Part shown: positions 1 to 7,583 of the stretch, one piece after another
Layout of the letters: each line of letters begins with the position of its first letter
Position numbering within the stretch: the stretch's first letter is position 1
Source of the DNA: Betaproteobacteria bacterium
GTDB taxonomy: Bacteria > Pseudomonadota > Gammaproteobacteria > Burkholderiales > Burkholderiaceae_C
Length of the DNA stretch: 7,583 bases
Direction of reading: 5' to 3'
Assembly: GCA_009925955.1 (NCBI GenBank)
Contig: RFPX01000059.1
Location: forward strand, 1 to 7,583
Made by a program: the position numbers and the translations under genes
Notes under the pieces: model-generated
Seen by the model: the letters and a program-made list of their open reading frames with translations, nothing else
Told to the model about the DNA's origin: nothing
Databases searched by the model: none

Positions 1-702
1 GGCCTTGAGCTTGCCGCTCTTGATGTGCGGCATGGAGGAGGGCAGGTTGTCGAACATGAGGTCCATGTTGCCACCCATGAGGTCGATGAGCGCCGGACCT
101 GAGCCCCGATAGGGGAAATGGACCATGAAGGTGCCGGTCATGCTCTTGAAGAGTTCGCCGGCCAGGTGGATGGACGTGCCATTGCCGCTGGAGGCCATGT
201 TGAGCTTGCCGGGGTTGCCCTTGGCGTAGCGGATGAGGTCTGCAACCGAGTTGATCTGGTGGCGCTGCGCCAGCGCCGGGTTGATCACCAACACATTGGG
301 CACGCCCGCCACCAGGGTCACCGGGATGAAGTCTTTGATGGGGTCGTAGGGCAGCTTCGGATAAAGCGAGGCATTGATGCCGTGCGTGCCCACGGTGCCC
401 ATGAGCAGGTGGTGGCCGTCGTTGGGAGACTTGGCGACATCGGCGGAACCCACGTTGCCGCCGGCGCCGGGCTTGTTTTCCACCACGAAGGGCTGGCCGA
501 AGGCCCGTTGGAGCTCCGGGGCCATGGCGCGGGCCAGGATGTCGGTGGTGCCGGCGGCCGGGAAGGGCACGACGATGCGCACGGGCTTGCTGGGCCAGTT
601 CGACTGCGCCAGGGCCGAGCTCGGCAGCAAACCTGAGAGGCTGGTCATGGGCAGGCCGGCGGCGGCCAGCAGGAGTCGGCGACGGGGGTGCTTGATGGTC
701 AT
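1..702 (-). CDS. Bug/TctC-family periplasmic solute-binding protein, C-terminus cut off by window edge
   Basis: Reading down from an ATG at 702-700, the frame stays open for 234 codons to the window edge; the family is usually about 320-335 residues, so roughly the last third is missing. The product would be a secreted periplasmic receptor that captures a small solute, in this family often a carboxylate, for a tripartite tricarboxylate-type transporter. Residues 1-32 form a signal peptide with a twin-arginine-like RRRLLLAAAG stretch (7-16) and an ALA cleavage site at 30-32. Family hallmarks follow: WPSKPVRIVVPFPAAGTTD (36-54), VVENKPGAGG (73-82), PNDG (93-96), and the PYRGSGPAL loop with LMGGNMD (198-214). 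A GGAG ribosome site (complement of 708-711) lies 5 nt before the ATG. The gene is transcribed away from two paralogues at 825 and 1855. The family assignment is firm. The ligand cannot be read from sequence. Confidence 0.93.
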   Translation of the reverse strand, partial: MTIKHPRRRLLLAAAGLPMTSLSGLLPSSALAQSNWPSKPVRIVVPFPAAGTTDILARAMAPELQRAFGQPFVVENKPGAGGNVGSADVAKSPNDGHHLLMGTVGTHGINASLYPKLPYDPIKDFIPVTLVAGVPNVLVINPALAQRHQINSVADLIRYAKGNPGKLNMASSGNGTSIHLAGELFKSMTGTFMVHFPYRGSGPALIDLMGGNMDLMFDNLPSSMPHIKSGKLKA

Positions 703-824
703 GTGCTCTCCAGCAGCGTTTGCTCCCTAGTGTGCACCAAGAGGCAGGGCAAGCCCGGGTTGCGGGGCCGTCCAACGGGGACGATCCTCACGGGGTTTTC
801 ACGGGTTCATGAAGGGAGTGTTGA
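703..824. promoter_or_regulatory. Divergent intergenic region between two Bug-family genes
   Basis: This 122-bp gap separates the minus-strand gene starting at 702 from the plus-strand gene starting at 825, so it must hold the 5' leaders and probably the promoters of both. Ribosome sites are visible at each end: complement of CTCC at 708-711 for the minus gene, and GGGAG at 814-818, 6 nt before the ATG, for the plus gene. Two near-identical 11-bp units lie in tandem at 787-797 and 798-808, sharing TCACGGG, one helical turn apart. No convincing -35/-10 pair was found on either strand, so the promoter role rests on gene orientation alone. Confidence 0.45.
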
Positions 825-1796
825 ATGATCCGACGTCGTGCCCTTTTGCAGACGGCCGCGGCCTGCAGCCTGCTGCCCCTGTCGGCTGTGGTGCGGGCCC
901 AGGCGGGCTGGCCCAGCCAGCCGATCAAACTGCTGATTGCCTTTCCGGCCGGTGGGCCCACCGACATCACCATGCGCGTGCTGGCGGAAAACGCCTCTCG
1001 TCTGTTGGGGCAAACCGTGGTGGTGGAGAACCGGCCCGGCGCGGGCGGCACGCTGCCGGCCCAGCAAATGCAGCAGTCCCGACCAGATGGCCACACGCTG
1101 GCCCAGGTGCCGCTGGGCGTGTTTCGCATGCCCTATACGCAAAAGATGAGCTGGGACCCGCTCAAGGACCTGAGCTACATCATTGGCGTGACCGGTTATG
1201 CCTTCGGCCTGGTGGTGCCCACGGATTCACCGATCAAGACCTGGGCCGACTTCGTGGCCTATGCCAAGGCCAATCCCGGGCGGCTGTCGTATGGGTCCAC
1301 GGGCGTGCTGACCAGCCCGCACCTGACCATGGAGGACATCGCCATGCGGGTGGGCGTGGAGCTCAACCACATCCCCTTCAAGGGCAGTGCCGACTTGATG
1401 CAGGCGATCCTGGGCGGCCAGATCATGGCGGCGGCCGACTCCACGGGCTTTGCGCCGCACGTGGCCAGTGGGCGGCTTCGGGTGCTCAACACCTGGGGGG
1501 CGCAGCGCCTGCCCAAGTTCCCCGACGTGCCCACCCTCACCGAACTGGGCATTCCCCTGGTGCAGGCTTCCCCGTATGGGATTGCAGGTCCCAGGGGCAT
1601 GGACCCCAGCTTGGTGCAGCGCATCCACGATGTCTTCAAGCAGGCGATGGAACAGCCCTCGCACGTGGAGGTGCTGGCCCGCTATGACCAGGCCCTGATG
1701 CACATGAACCCACAGCAGTACCTGCGTTTTGCGGAAGACACCTTCCGCCGTGAGAAGGCCCTGGTGGAACGCTTGGGCCTGGCCAAGCCCAGCTGA
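825..1796 (+). CDS. Bug/TctC-family periplasmic solute-binding protein
   Basis: This is a complete 323-residue protein, normal length for the family. It is predicted to be exported and to bind a small, probably carboxylated, solute in the periplasm. Residues 1-27 are a signal peptide with a twin-arginine-like RRRALL (3-8), a hydrophobic core and an AQA cleavage site at 25-27. The mature protein opens with WPSQPIKLLIAFPAGGPTD (29-47), whose AGG..D turn shapes the ligand pocket in known Bug structures. VVVENRPGAGG (65-75), RPDG (86-89), IPFKGSADLM (183-192) and LGGQI (196-200) follow. The ATG at 825 is supported by GGGAG at 814-818. A second Bug gene follows after 58 bp on the same strand, and a third is divergent. 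No TctA or TctB membrane gene is in view, as is common for the many orphan Bug genes of Burkholderiales. The ligand is unknown. Confidence 0.95.
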   Translation: MIRRRALLQTAAACSLLPLSAVVRAQAGWPSQPIKLLIAFPAGGPTDITMRVLAENASRLLGQTVVVENRPGAGGTLPAQQMQQSRPDGHTLAQVPLGVFRMPYTQKMSWDPLKDLSYIIGVTGYAFGLVVPTDSPIKTWADFVAYAKANPGRLSYGSTGVLTSPHLTMEDIAMRVGVELNHIPFKGSADLMQAILGGQIMAAADSTGFAPHVASGRLRVLNTWGAQRLPKFPDVPTLTELGIPLVQASPYGIAGPRGMDPSLVQRIHDVFKQAMEQPSHVEVLARYDQALMHMNPQQYLRFAEDTFRREKALVERLGLAKPS

Positions 1797-1842
1797 AGCC
1801 AAGCCCGCACCACGCCACGCGCGGCACCATCCCTAGACCGTT

Positions 1843-1857
1843 GGAGAAGCCCTCTTG
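1843..1857 (+). promoter_or_regulatory. Ribosome binding site and TTG start of the second tandem Bug gene
   Basis: GGAG at 1843-1846 is followed by an 8-nt spacer and a TTG codon at 1855-1857. No in-frame ATG or GTG lies nearby; the next in-frame ATG encodes residue 86, well inside the mature domain, and would remove the signal peptide. The nearby ATG at 1862 is in a different frame. The TTG is therefore the best-supported start, which may lower translation relative to the preceding gene. Confidence 0.7.
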
Positions 1858-2865
1858 AAGCATGCATCTGTTGCCAACCCCATTCGCCGCTGGATCGGCC
1901 GCTGCGGCTTAAGCCTGGCTGTGGCCCTGGCGCTGGCCCCCGGCCTTTCGCAGGCCCAGCAGGCGTGGCCGAGCGCCAAGCCCATCCGCTTTGTGGTGCC
2001 CTTTGCCGCCGGCAGTGCCACCGACCAGGTGGCGCGCGCCTTCGGGCAGAAGGTGGGCGAGGCCTTGGGTGCCACGGTGGTGGTGGAAAACCGGCCAGGC
2101 GCCAACGGCATGCTGGGTGCGGCCGAGGTGGCCAAGGCCGCCCCCGATGGCTACACCATTCTGATCGGCACCAACAGCACGAATGCGGCGCTGAAGTCGC
2201 TCATGAAGAACCTGCCCTATGACCAAGACACGGCCTTTGCACCGGTGGCCTACCTGGGGCAGGTGCCGCTGATCGTGGCGGTGAACAACGAGGTGCCGGT
2301 GCGCACCCTGAAGGACCTGGTGGACCTGGCCAAGAGCAAGCCGCCCGGGCACATCACCTTTGCCAGTGCCAGCACCTCACAGCTGGTTTCTTCCGAGATG
2401 CTGGCCAGCATGGCGGGCATCAAGATGACCAACATCCCATTCAAGAGCGGGCCAGACGCCATGACCAACCTCATCGGCGGCCAGGTGATGATGTTCACGG
2501 CCGATTTCGCCGTGACGGTGCCGCAGGTGCGCGCGGGCAAGATCCGCGGCTTGGCGGTGACCTCGATGAAGCGGTCGGCCGCCGTGCCCGACCTGCCCAC
2601 CGTCAACGAGGCACTGGGCCTGAAGGACTACGAGCTCATCGCCTACTTTGCCGCATTCGCGCCGGCGGGCACGCCGGCCGAGGTGATCGCACGGCTCAAC
2701 GCGGCCTTCAATGCTGGCGCCGCCGCGCGCGATGTGCAGGAGCGTTTTGCCAACATTGGCTTCATCACCGAACCCGGGCCGCCCTCGGCCCTGGCCGAGC
2801 GCACCCGCGTGGAAACGGCCAAGTGGGCCCGCGTGATTCGCGAGGCCAAGATCGAGGTTCAGTGA
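1855..2865 (+). CDS. Bug/TctC-family periplasmic solute-binding protein, TTG start
   Basis: This is a complete 336-residue protein. Residues 1-34 read as a signal peptide: a basic n-region with RR at 11-12, a hydrophobic stretch at about 18-30, and probable cleavage after SQA (32-34). Family motifs come in the expected order: AWPSAKPIRFVVPFAAGSATD (37-57), VVVENRPGANG (75-85), PDGYTILIG (97-105), PYD (121-123), IPFKSGPDAM (194-203) and LIGGQV (206-211). The role should be periplasmic capture of a small solute; ligand unknown. It lies 58 bp after another Bug gene on the same strand, with no terminator-like structure between them, so the two may be co-transcribed. The two share only the family motifs and look clearly diverged, so this is not a recent duplication. 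Its last 7 nt overlap the end of the convergent lipoprotein gene. Confidence 0.94.
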   Translation: MKHASVANPIRRWIGRCGLSLAVALALAPGLSQAQQAWPSAKPIRFVVPFAAGSATDQVARAFGQKVGEALGATVVVENRPGANGMLGAAEVAKAAPDGYTILIGTNSTNAALKSLMKNLPYDQDTAFAPVAYLGQVPLIVAVNNEVPVRTLKDLVDLAKSKPPGHITFASASTSQLVSSEMLASMAGIKMTNIPFKSGPDAMTNLIGGQVMMFTADFAVTVPQVRAGKIRGLAVTSMKRSAAVPDLPTVNEALGLKDYELIAYFAAFAPAGTPAEVIARLNAAFNAGAAARDVQERFANIGFITEPGPPSALAERTRVETAKWARVIREAKIEVQ

Positions 2866-2883
2866 GGCGGGCCCCACTGAACC
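2856..2883. terminator. Candidate bidirectional terminator hairpin at the convergent gene ends
   Basis: GGTTCAGTG at 2856-2864 and CACTGAACC at 2875-2883 are perfect reverse complements separated by 10 bp. After one mismatch, 2 more G-C pairs can form, leaving a 4-nt loop. The left arm contains the stop codon of the minus-strand gene (2859-2861) and most of the stop of the plus-strand gene (2863-2865). The position between convergent genes fits a two-way terminator. There is no T-run after the hairpin on either strand, so it is not a textbook intrinsic terminator; it might instead protect 3' ends or need help from Rho. Confidence 0.45.
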
Positions 2884-3581
2884 GGCCCGAACCAGGTCAT
2901 CGTGCGGCTCTTGGTGTTGTCGCTGTCGCTCATGACCGCCACCGACACCAGCGGGCCGGGCTCTTCATGGAAGGCCCGGCGGAAGTCTTCGGCCAGGTTG
3001 CGCTGATGGTCGCGCCAACTGCGCAGGTGCTGGGGGCCTGAGTCCACCACGATCTTGCGGATGCGGTCGGTTCGGGGGTTGACCACCACGGTGCCCACCG
3101 GCAGCAAGGGGTCCCACACGTACATCAGCGTGGCAAAGGGCGGTGCCTCGCCCGTGAGGGTTTCGGCCAGGTCGAAGAGGCTGCGGTTGCGGGCAGACAG
3201 GCGTTGACGGTCACCATCGAAGCCGAACACCACACGCGCCGGTGAGTCCTCCAGGTGGGCCTCAGCCACCGAGGCGTGGGGGATCAGGTCTTGCACCCAC
3301 CAGGAAAAACGCACCTGCTGCGGGACGTCCTGCGCCGGGTTCAGCCGCTTGCGCCACAGGCTGGCCGACTGCTGCGAGTCGGCCTGCAGAGCGGTGCGGC
3401 CCTCTTTGTGTGTCCAACGGTAGTGCGTCAAGGGCTTGCCGGGCAGGGTCTGCTGCCGCCAGCCGTCGGCGGCCGGGGGCGGCGCGGTGGCGCAGCCCGA
3501 CAGCAGGGCGACCAACACGGTGGCCACCAGGGCCGAACCCCTGGCATGGGCCGTGTCAGCACAGGGCATCTTCAATCGCAT
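2859..3581 (-). CDS. DUF3047 family lipoprotein
   Basis: This 240-residue protein has a lipoprotein signal: a hydrophobic segment at about 17-28 ending in the lipobox LLSGC with the lipidated cysteine at 30, followed by a Pro/Ala-rich linker. Residue 31 is Ala, not Asp, so by the usual sorting rule it should go to the outer membrane. The rest matches what I recall of the DUF3047 family: FSWWVQDLIP (92-101), VVFGFDGD (117-124), LMYVWDPLLPVGTVV (152-166), VVDSGPQHLRSW (178-189), RNLAEDFRRAFHEEP (194-208) and VSVAVMSDSDNT (212-223). The family has no established function that I know of. The ATG at 3581 is preceded by GAGGA (complement of 3588-3592) at 6-nt spacing. It is the last gene of the minus-strand run, 68 bp after the VOC gene, and overlaps the convergent Bug gene by 7 nt. 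Confidence 0.85.
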   Translation of the reverse strand: MRLKMPCADTAHARGSALVATVLVALLSGCATAPPPAADGWRQQTLPGKPLTHYRWTHKEGRTALQADSQQSASLWRKRLNPAQDVPQQVRFSWWVQDLIPHASVAEAHLEDSPARVVFGFDGDRQRLSARNRSLFDLAETLTGEAPPFATLMYVWDPLLPVGTVVVNPRTDRIRKIVVDSGPQHLRSWRDHQRNLAEDFRRAFHEEPGPLVSVAVMSDSDNTKSRTMTWFGPVQWGPPH

Positions 3582-3649
3582 GGTCGTTCCTCAACAGGGC
3601 CACTGGGCCAGGGACTGAGGGTTCAGATACGAACGCCGCGCAGAAGTTC

Positions 3650-4015
3650 TCAGGTGCTGATGGCGCTGGTGAAGGTCAGCCGGTTCCCGAAGGGATCGGT
3701 CACCGTGAAGTCGCGCGTTCCCCAGGGCTGCTCTTGCACCTGCGGCCGTGCATGGGGGTCGTGCTTGGCCAGCAGTTCGGCACACAGGGCGTCCACGTCG
3801 CTCACGCCAATGCGCATGGAGCTGCCGGGGCAGGCGTCGCCATGGTGCTCGGACAGGTGCAGTTCGCACCCATCGCGCACCACCCCCATGTACAGGGGCG
3901 CACCGTCGTGGAAGCGGTGCTCGAACAGCACCCGAAAGCCCAGGAAGTCCACATAGAAGGCGCGTGCCTTGGCCTCATCAAAACTGCGCAGGATGGGGGT
4001 GGTTTGTTGGAGCAT
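3650..4015 (-). CDS. VOC-fold protein (glyoxalase / bleomycin-resistance-like)
   Basis: This is a 121-residue protein, the usual length for a single-chain VOC protein with two beta-alpha-beta-beta-beta halves that normally dimerises. Typical segments are PILRSFDEAKARAFYVDFLGF (7-27), an arrangement seen in bleomycin-resistance-like members, then RFHDGAPLYMGV (34-45), ELHLSEHHGD (51-60), and the closing PWGTRDFTVTDPFGNRLTF (97-115). The final strand ends in TFTS, where many metal-dependent relatives carry a glutamate ligand. A drug- or small-molecule-binding role without catalysis is therefore as likely as an enzyme (inference). The substrate is not predictable. The frame is open upstream to 4453, but that stretch is antisense-like noise over the exporter gene, and homology begins at the ATG at 4015. 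No good Shine-Dalgarno sequence precedes that ATG. It sits 44 bp after the exporter gene. Confidence 0.85.
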   Translation of the reverse strand: MLQQTTPILRSFDEAKARAFYVDFLGFRVLFEHRFHDGAPLYMGVVRDGCELHLSEHHGDACPGSSMRIGVSDVDALCAELLAKHDPHARPQVQEQPWGTRDFTVTDPFGNRLTFTSAIST

Positions 4016-4059
4016 GGTGTTGGAGATGAAAACCCGAGGGTGCAAGGGGCCGGCGGCCC

Positions 4060-4680
4060 TCAGCGTTGAAACACCGCCAGCAGGACGCCAGCGGCCACGA
4101 AGAGCCCGCCAAACAGATGGTTCAGCATGCGCTGCTGTGCCGGCGACTTCAGCGCACGCAGCACCCTCGCCGCCAGCGCGGTGTAGCCGGTCATCACCAC
4201 CAAGTCGGTGAAGCTCAGCGTCAGACCGATGAGGATGTACTGTGGCAACAAGGGCTGCTGCAGGTTCAAGAACTGCGGCACCACGGCCAGAAAGAAGACG
4301 GTTCCCTTGGGGTTGACGGCGTTGACCGCCCAGGCGCGGGTGATCAAGGAGCGCGCGCTGGCGTACCCGGTTTCGGTGGGCGTGGTCCAGTCCCGCGGCG
4401 GTGTGCGCCACTGTTGAATGCCCAGGAACACCAGATAGGCCACGCCGCTCCAACGCACCACCTCAAAGGCGGTTGCAGAAGCCGCCACCACCGCGCCCAA
4501 GCCCACGCCCACGATCAGCAACTGGGTCCAGATGCCCAGGATCAAGCCCGGCACCGTGATCAGGCCGCGCCGCAGGCCATGGTTTAGGCCAGAGGTCATC
4601 GCGGCCAAGGCACCGGCCCCGGGCGAAATGCTGATGGCCCAGCAGGCCGCGAAGAACGCGAACCAGGTCGCCAGGGTCAT
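4060..4680 (-). CDS. LysE/RhtB family amino-acid exporter
   Basis: This is a 206-residue inner-membrane protein of the LysE/RhtB superfamily, whose characterised members export amino acids such as lysine, threonine, homoserine or leucine by proton antiport. The family N-terminal signature is present: SISPGAGALAAMTSGLNHG (17-35), with the SPG turn after the first helix. The middle motif NAVNPKGTVFFLAVVPQF (120-137) is also characteristic. Hydrophobic helices are visible at about 3-18, 41-70, 75-90, 125-140, 147-170 and 187-204. The usual length is about 205-210, so it is complete. The ATG at 4680 fits the conserved N-terminus but has no clear Shine-Dalgarno sequence. It starts 15 bp after the ATPase gene, which suggests co-transcription with the importer. 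Substrate specificity cannot be assigned. A small GC-rich inverted repeat (4047-4059) follows the stop codon. Confidence 0.92.
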   Translation of the reverse strand: MTLATWFAFFAACWAISISPGAGALAAMTSGLNHGLRRGLITVPGLILGIWTQLLIVGVGLGAVVAASATAFEVVRWSGVAYLVFLGIQQWRTPPRDWTTPTETGYASARSLITRAWAVNAVNPKGTVFFLAVVPQFLNLQQPLLPQYILIGLTLSFTDLVVMTGYTALAARVLRALKSPAQQRMLNHLFGGLFVAAGVLLAVFQR

Positions 4681-4695
4681 GCGCGAGGCGGGTGC

Positions 4696-6402
<1,707 letters not shown>

Positions 6403-6405
<3 letters not shown>

Positions 6406-6420
6406 TATTCGAGCCCCCTC
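6403..6420 (-). promoter_or_regulatory. Coupled stop/start junction and ribosome site, permease to ATPase
   Basis: The permease stop TAA (6407-6405) and the ATPase start ATG (6405-6403) share one base as TAATG. A GAGGGGG ribosome site (complement of 6414-6420) lies 8 nt before the ATG, inside the last codons of the permease. This arrangement supports the chosen ATPase start and translational coupling of the two subunits. Confidence 0.85.
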
Positions 6421-7460
6421 AACTTGGGATCCAGCGCATCACGCGCCGCGTCGGCCATCAGCGAGAAGGCGGTGACGAACACGCACATAAAGGCCGTGGC
6501 CGAGACCAACTGCCACCAGTAGCCCAGGATGAGTTCAGCCTGTGCCTCAGACAGCATCGTGCCCCAGGACACATCGTCGATACCTACGCCCAGGCCCAGG
6601 TAAGACAGGATGACCTCGCTCTTGATGAAGCCCACCACGAGCAGGCCCATGCGAACCAGGATGACGTGTGAGATGTTGGGCAAGATGTGCTTGAACATGC
6701 GCGCCACTTGCGAAGCACCAATGGCCTCGGCCGAACGCACGTACTCGCGTGAGCGGTGCTTCATGAACTCCGCCCGCACTTGGCGGTACAGACCGGTCCA
6801 GCCCGTCAGACCCAGAATCAGCACCACGGTGCCGATGCCGCGGCCAAACACGGCGGCAAACGCGAAGATCAGCAAGATGCCGGGCACGGCTTCGAAGACG
6901 TTGTAGAGCCACTCGAAGAAGTCGCCAACCTTGCCGCCCAGGTAGCCCGACAGGGCGCCCAAGAGCGTGCCCAGGAAGGTGGCCACCAAGGCGGCCAGCA
7001 CACCCACGAAGACGGAGATTTCGGTGCCCTTGATGGCCTTGGACAACACATCACGCCCCAGCCGGTCGCCGCCCAAGGGCAGGGTCTCGGCCTTCACGGT
7101 GTCGGCCGTGGCATAGGTCTTGGCCTTCTCCGCCCACTCGGCGTACTTGGGTGCCAGGGGGTCGATGGCCGAGATGTCCACGTTGGGCCCCTTGGGCTGT
7201 TCGATCACACCCGTGGCCTCCGGCGGGGCCGGGCCCAGCAGGGTGGGCGGCGCGTTGGGCACACCCACTTCCTTTTGCCAATCCTTGGCCACCAGGTCTA
7301 AAGCGGAGGCCGCAATCAGCACCATGAAGATCAGCACGATGACCAGCGAGACCATGCCCACACGGTCGGCCTTGTAGCGGCGCCAGGCCGCAGCCCACAC
7401 ACCTTCAGAACGCTCGGGGCCCGCGCTGGGGCTGGCGTTGGAGCTCAGGGTTGCACTCAT
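6405..7460 (-). CDS. DppC/OppC-type ABC importer permease
   Basis: This is a 351-residue inner-membrane permease that would pair with the DppB-type subunit encoded just upstream to form the channel of a peptide/nickel-type importer. A first membrane helix lies at about 35-55 after a cytoplasmic N-terminus containing AAWRRYKADRVG (24-35), the usual lead-in for this family. GGDRLGRDVLSKAIKGTEIS (130-149) marks the start of the permease domain. Further helices lie at about 148-170, 192-220, 263-285 and 315-338. The ATPase-contacting EAA loop is SAEAIGASQVARMFKHILPN (243-262). DALDPKLRGLE (341-351) is a standard C-terminus. Two oddities stand out: an approximately 85-residue periplasmic loop between helix 1 and the permease domain (56-140), longer than in classic DppC/OppC, and a Ser/Pro-rich N-terminus containing GPERSEG (14-20). 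The ATG overlaps the upstream stop codon as ATGA. Confidence 0.94.
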
Positions 7461-7583
7461 TTCAACACCACCCGTGGGTCGATCGCCTTGTACATCACGT
7501 CGGTCAGCAGGTTGATCACCATGGTCAGCATGGCCAGGTACACCGTGATGGCCTGAATGACCGGATAGTCGGACCGGTTGACC
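7457..7583 (-). CDS. DppB/OppB-type ABC importer permease, C-terminal 41 residues only
   Basis: Only the 3' end is in the window: one spare base, then 41 codons and a TGA at 7459-7457. The visible sequence begins VNRSDYPVIQAITVYLA, continues with the last membrane helix (TMVINLLTD) and ends YKAIDPRVVLK. The motif order DYPVIQA, then NLLTD, then Y..IDPRV is the characteristic C-terminus of DppB/OppB-type permeases, where the DYP-VQ segment follows the last periplasmic loop. The stop overlaps the next gene's start as ATGA (4 nt), confirming operon membership. The rest of the gene, and possibly the cognate substrate-binding protein, should lie beyond position 7583. Confidence 0.9.
   Translation of the reverse strand, partial: VNRSDYPVIQAITVYLAMLTMVINLLTDVMYKAIDPRVVLK

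Noticed and set aside
118..636. A 172-codon plus-strand open frame at the left end
   Set aside because: It is antisense to the partial Bug gene, whose minus-strand frame shows a signal peptide and all family motifs. The plus-strand product is low-complexity Gly/Ala/His/Arg.
703..760. TTGCCC ... TAGGGA with a 17-nt spacer as a minus-strand promoter for the gene starting at 702
   Set aside because: The -10 match is poor (only the leading TA fits) and there is no supporting conservation, so it is not reported as a promoter.
1797..1854. Searched the gap between the two tandem Bug genes for a promoter or terminator
   Set aside because: Only the ribosome site at 1843-1846 stands out; a short GCCACGCGCGGC near-palindrome is too weak to call.
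4047..4059. GGGCC-GGC-GGCCC inverted repeat right after the exporter stop codon
   Set aside because: The stem is only 5 bp with a 3-nt loop and no T-run directly follows. In DNA this GC-rich such repeats are common by chance, so it was not called a terminator.
3242..4069. Plus-strand open frames of 275 and 233 codons across the lipoprotein and VOC genes
   Set aside because: They run through two minus-strand genes with recognisable domains and an intergenic gap. Their products are Arg/Pro/Gly-rich with no recognisable motif.
4016..4453. Possible N-terminal extension of the VOC protein, since its frame is open to 4453
   Set aside because: The extra region overlaps the exporter gene in another frame and reads as Arg/His/Ala-rich noise. 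VOC homology starts at the ATG at 4015 and the remaining 121 residues match the family length.

Overview
The window looks like ordinary chromosomal DNA from a GC-rich betaproteobacterium, most likely Burkholderiales (Comamonadaceae-like or close). This is an inference from three things: strong G/C preference at third codon positions, three Bug-family (Bordetella uptake gene) periplasmic binding proteins side by side, which is typical of that order, and the overall protein style. No rRNA, tRNA, mobile element or CRISPR array is visible.

Layout, left to right. (1) Positions 1-702, minus strand: the N-terminal 234 residues of a Bug/TctC-type binding protein whose 3' end lies outside the window. 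(2) Positions 703-824: a divergent intergenic region. (3) Positions 825-1796 and 1855-2865, plus strand: two more complete Bug-family genes in tandem, the second starting at TTG. (4) Positions 2856-2883: a perfect 9-bp inverted repeat built from the overlapping 3' ends of two convergent genes, probably a two-way transcription stop. (5) Positions 2859-7583, minus strand: a continuous co-directional run. Read in the direction of transcription, it holds the end of a DppB/OppB-type permease, a DppC/OppC-type permease, a double-ATPase subunit, a LysE/RhtB-type exporter, a small VOC-fold (glyoxalase/bleomycin-resistance-like) protein and a DUF3047 lipoprotein.

How the genes may work together. The first three genes of the minus-strand run form the core of a peptide/nickel-type ABC importer. 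They are tightly coupled: a 4-nt ATGA overlap joins the permeases and a 1-nt TAATG overlap joins permease to ATPase. The binding protein is not in the window and may lie upstream. The exporter begins 15 bp after the ATPase, so it may be co-transcribed, which would pair oligopeptide uptake with release of surplus amino acids. The VOC protein and lipoprotein follow at 44 and 68 bp and may be part of the same transcript or separate. The three Bug proteins have no TctA/TctB membrane partners here and are probably orphan receptors for small carboxylates or related solutes.

Nothing here amounts to a clear new system. The points most worth checking are the stop-codon hairpin, the importer-exporter arrangement, a possible dispersed-repeat remnant at the N-terminus of the DppC-type permease, and the uncharacterised DUF3047 lipoprotein.
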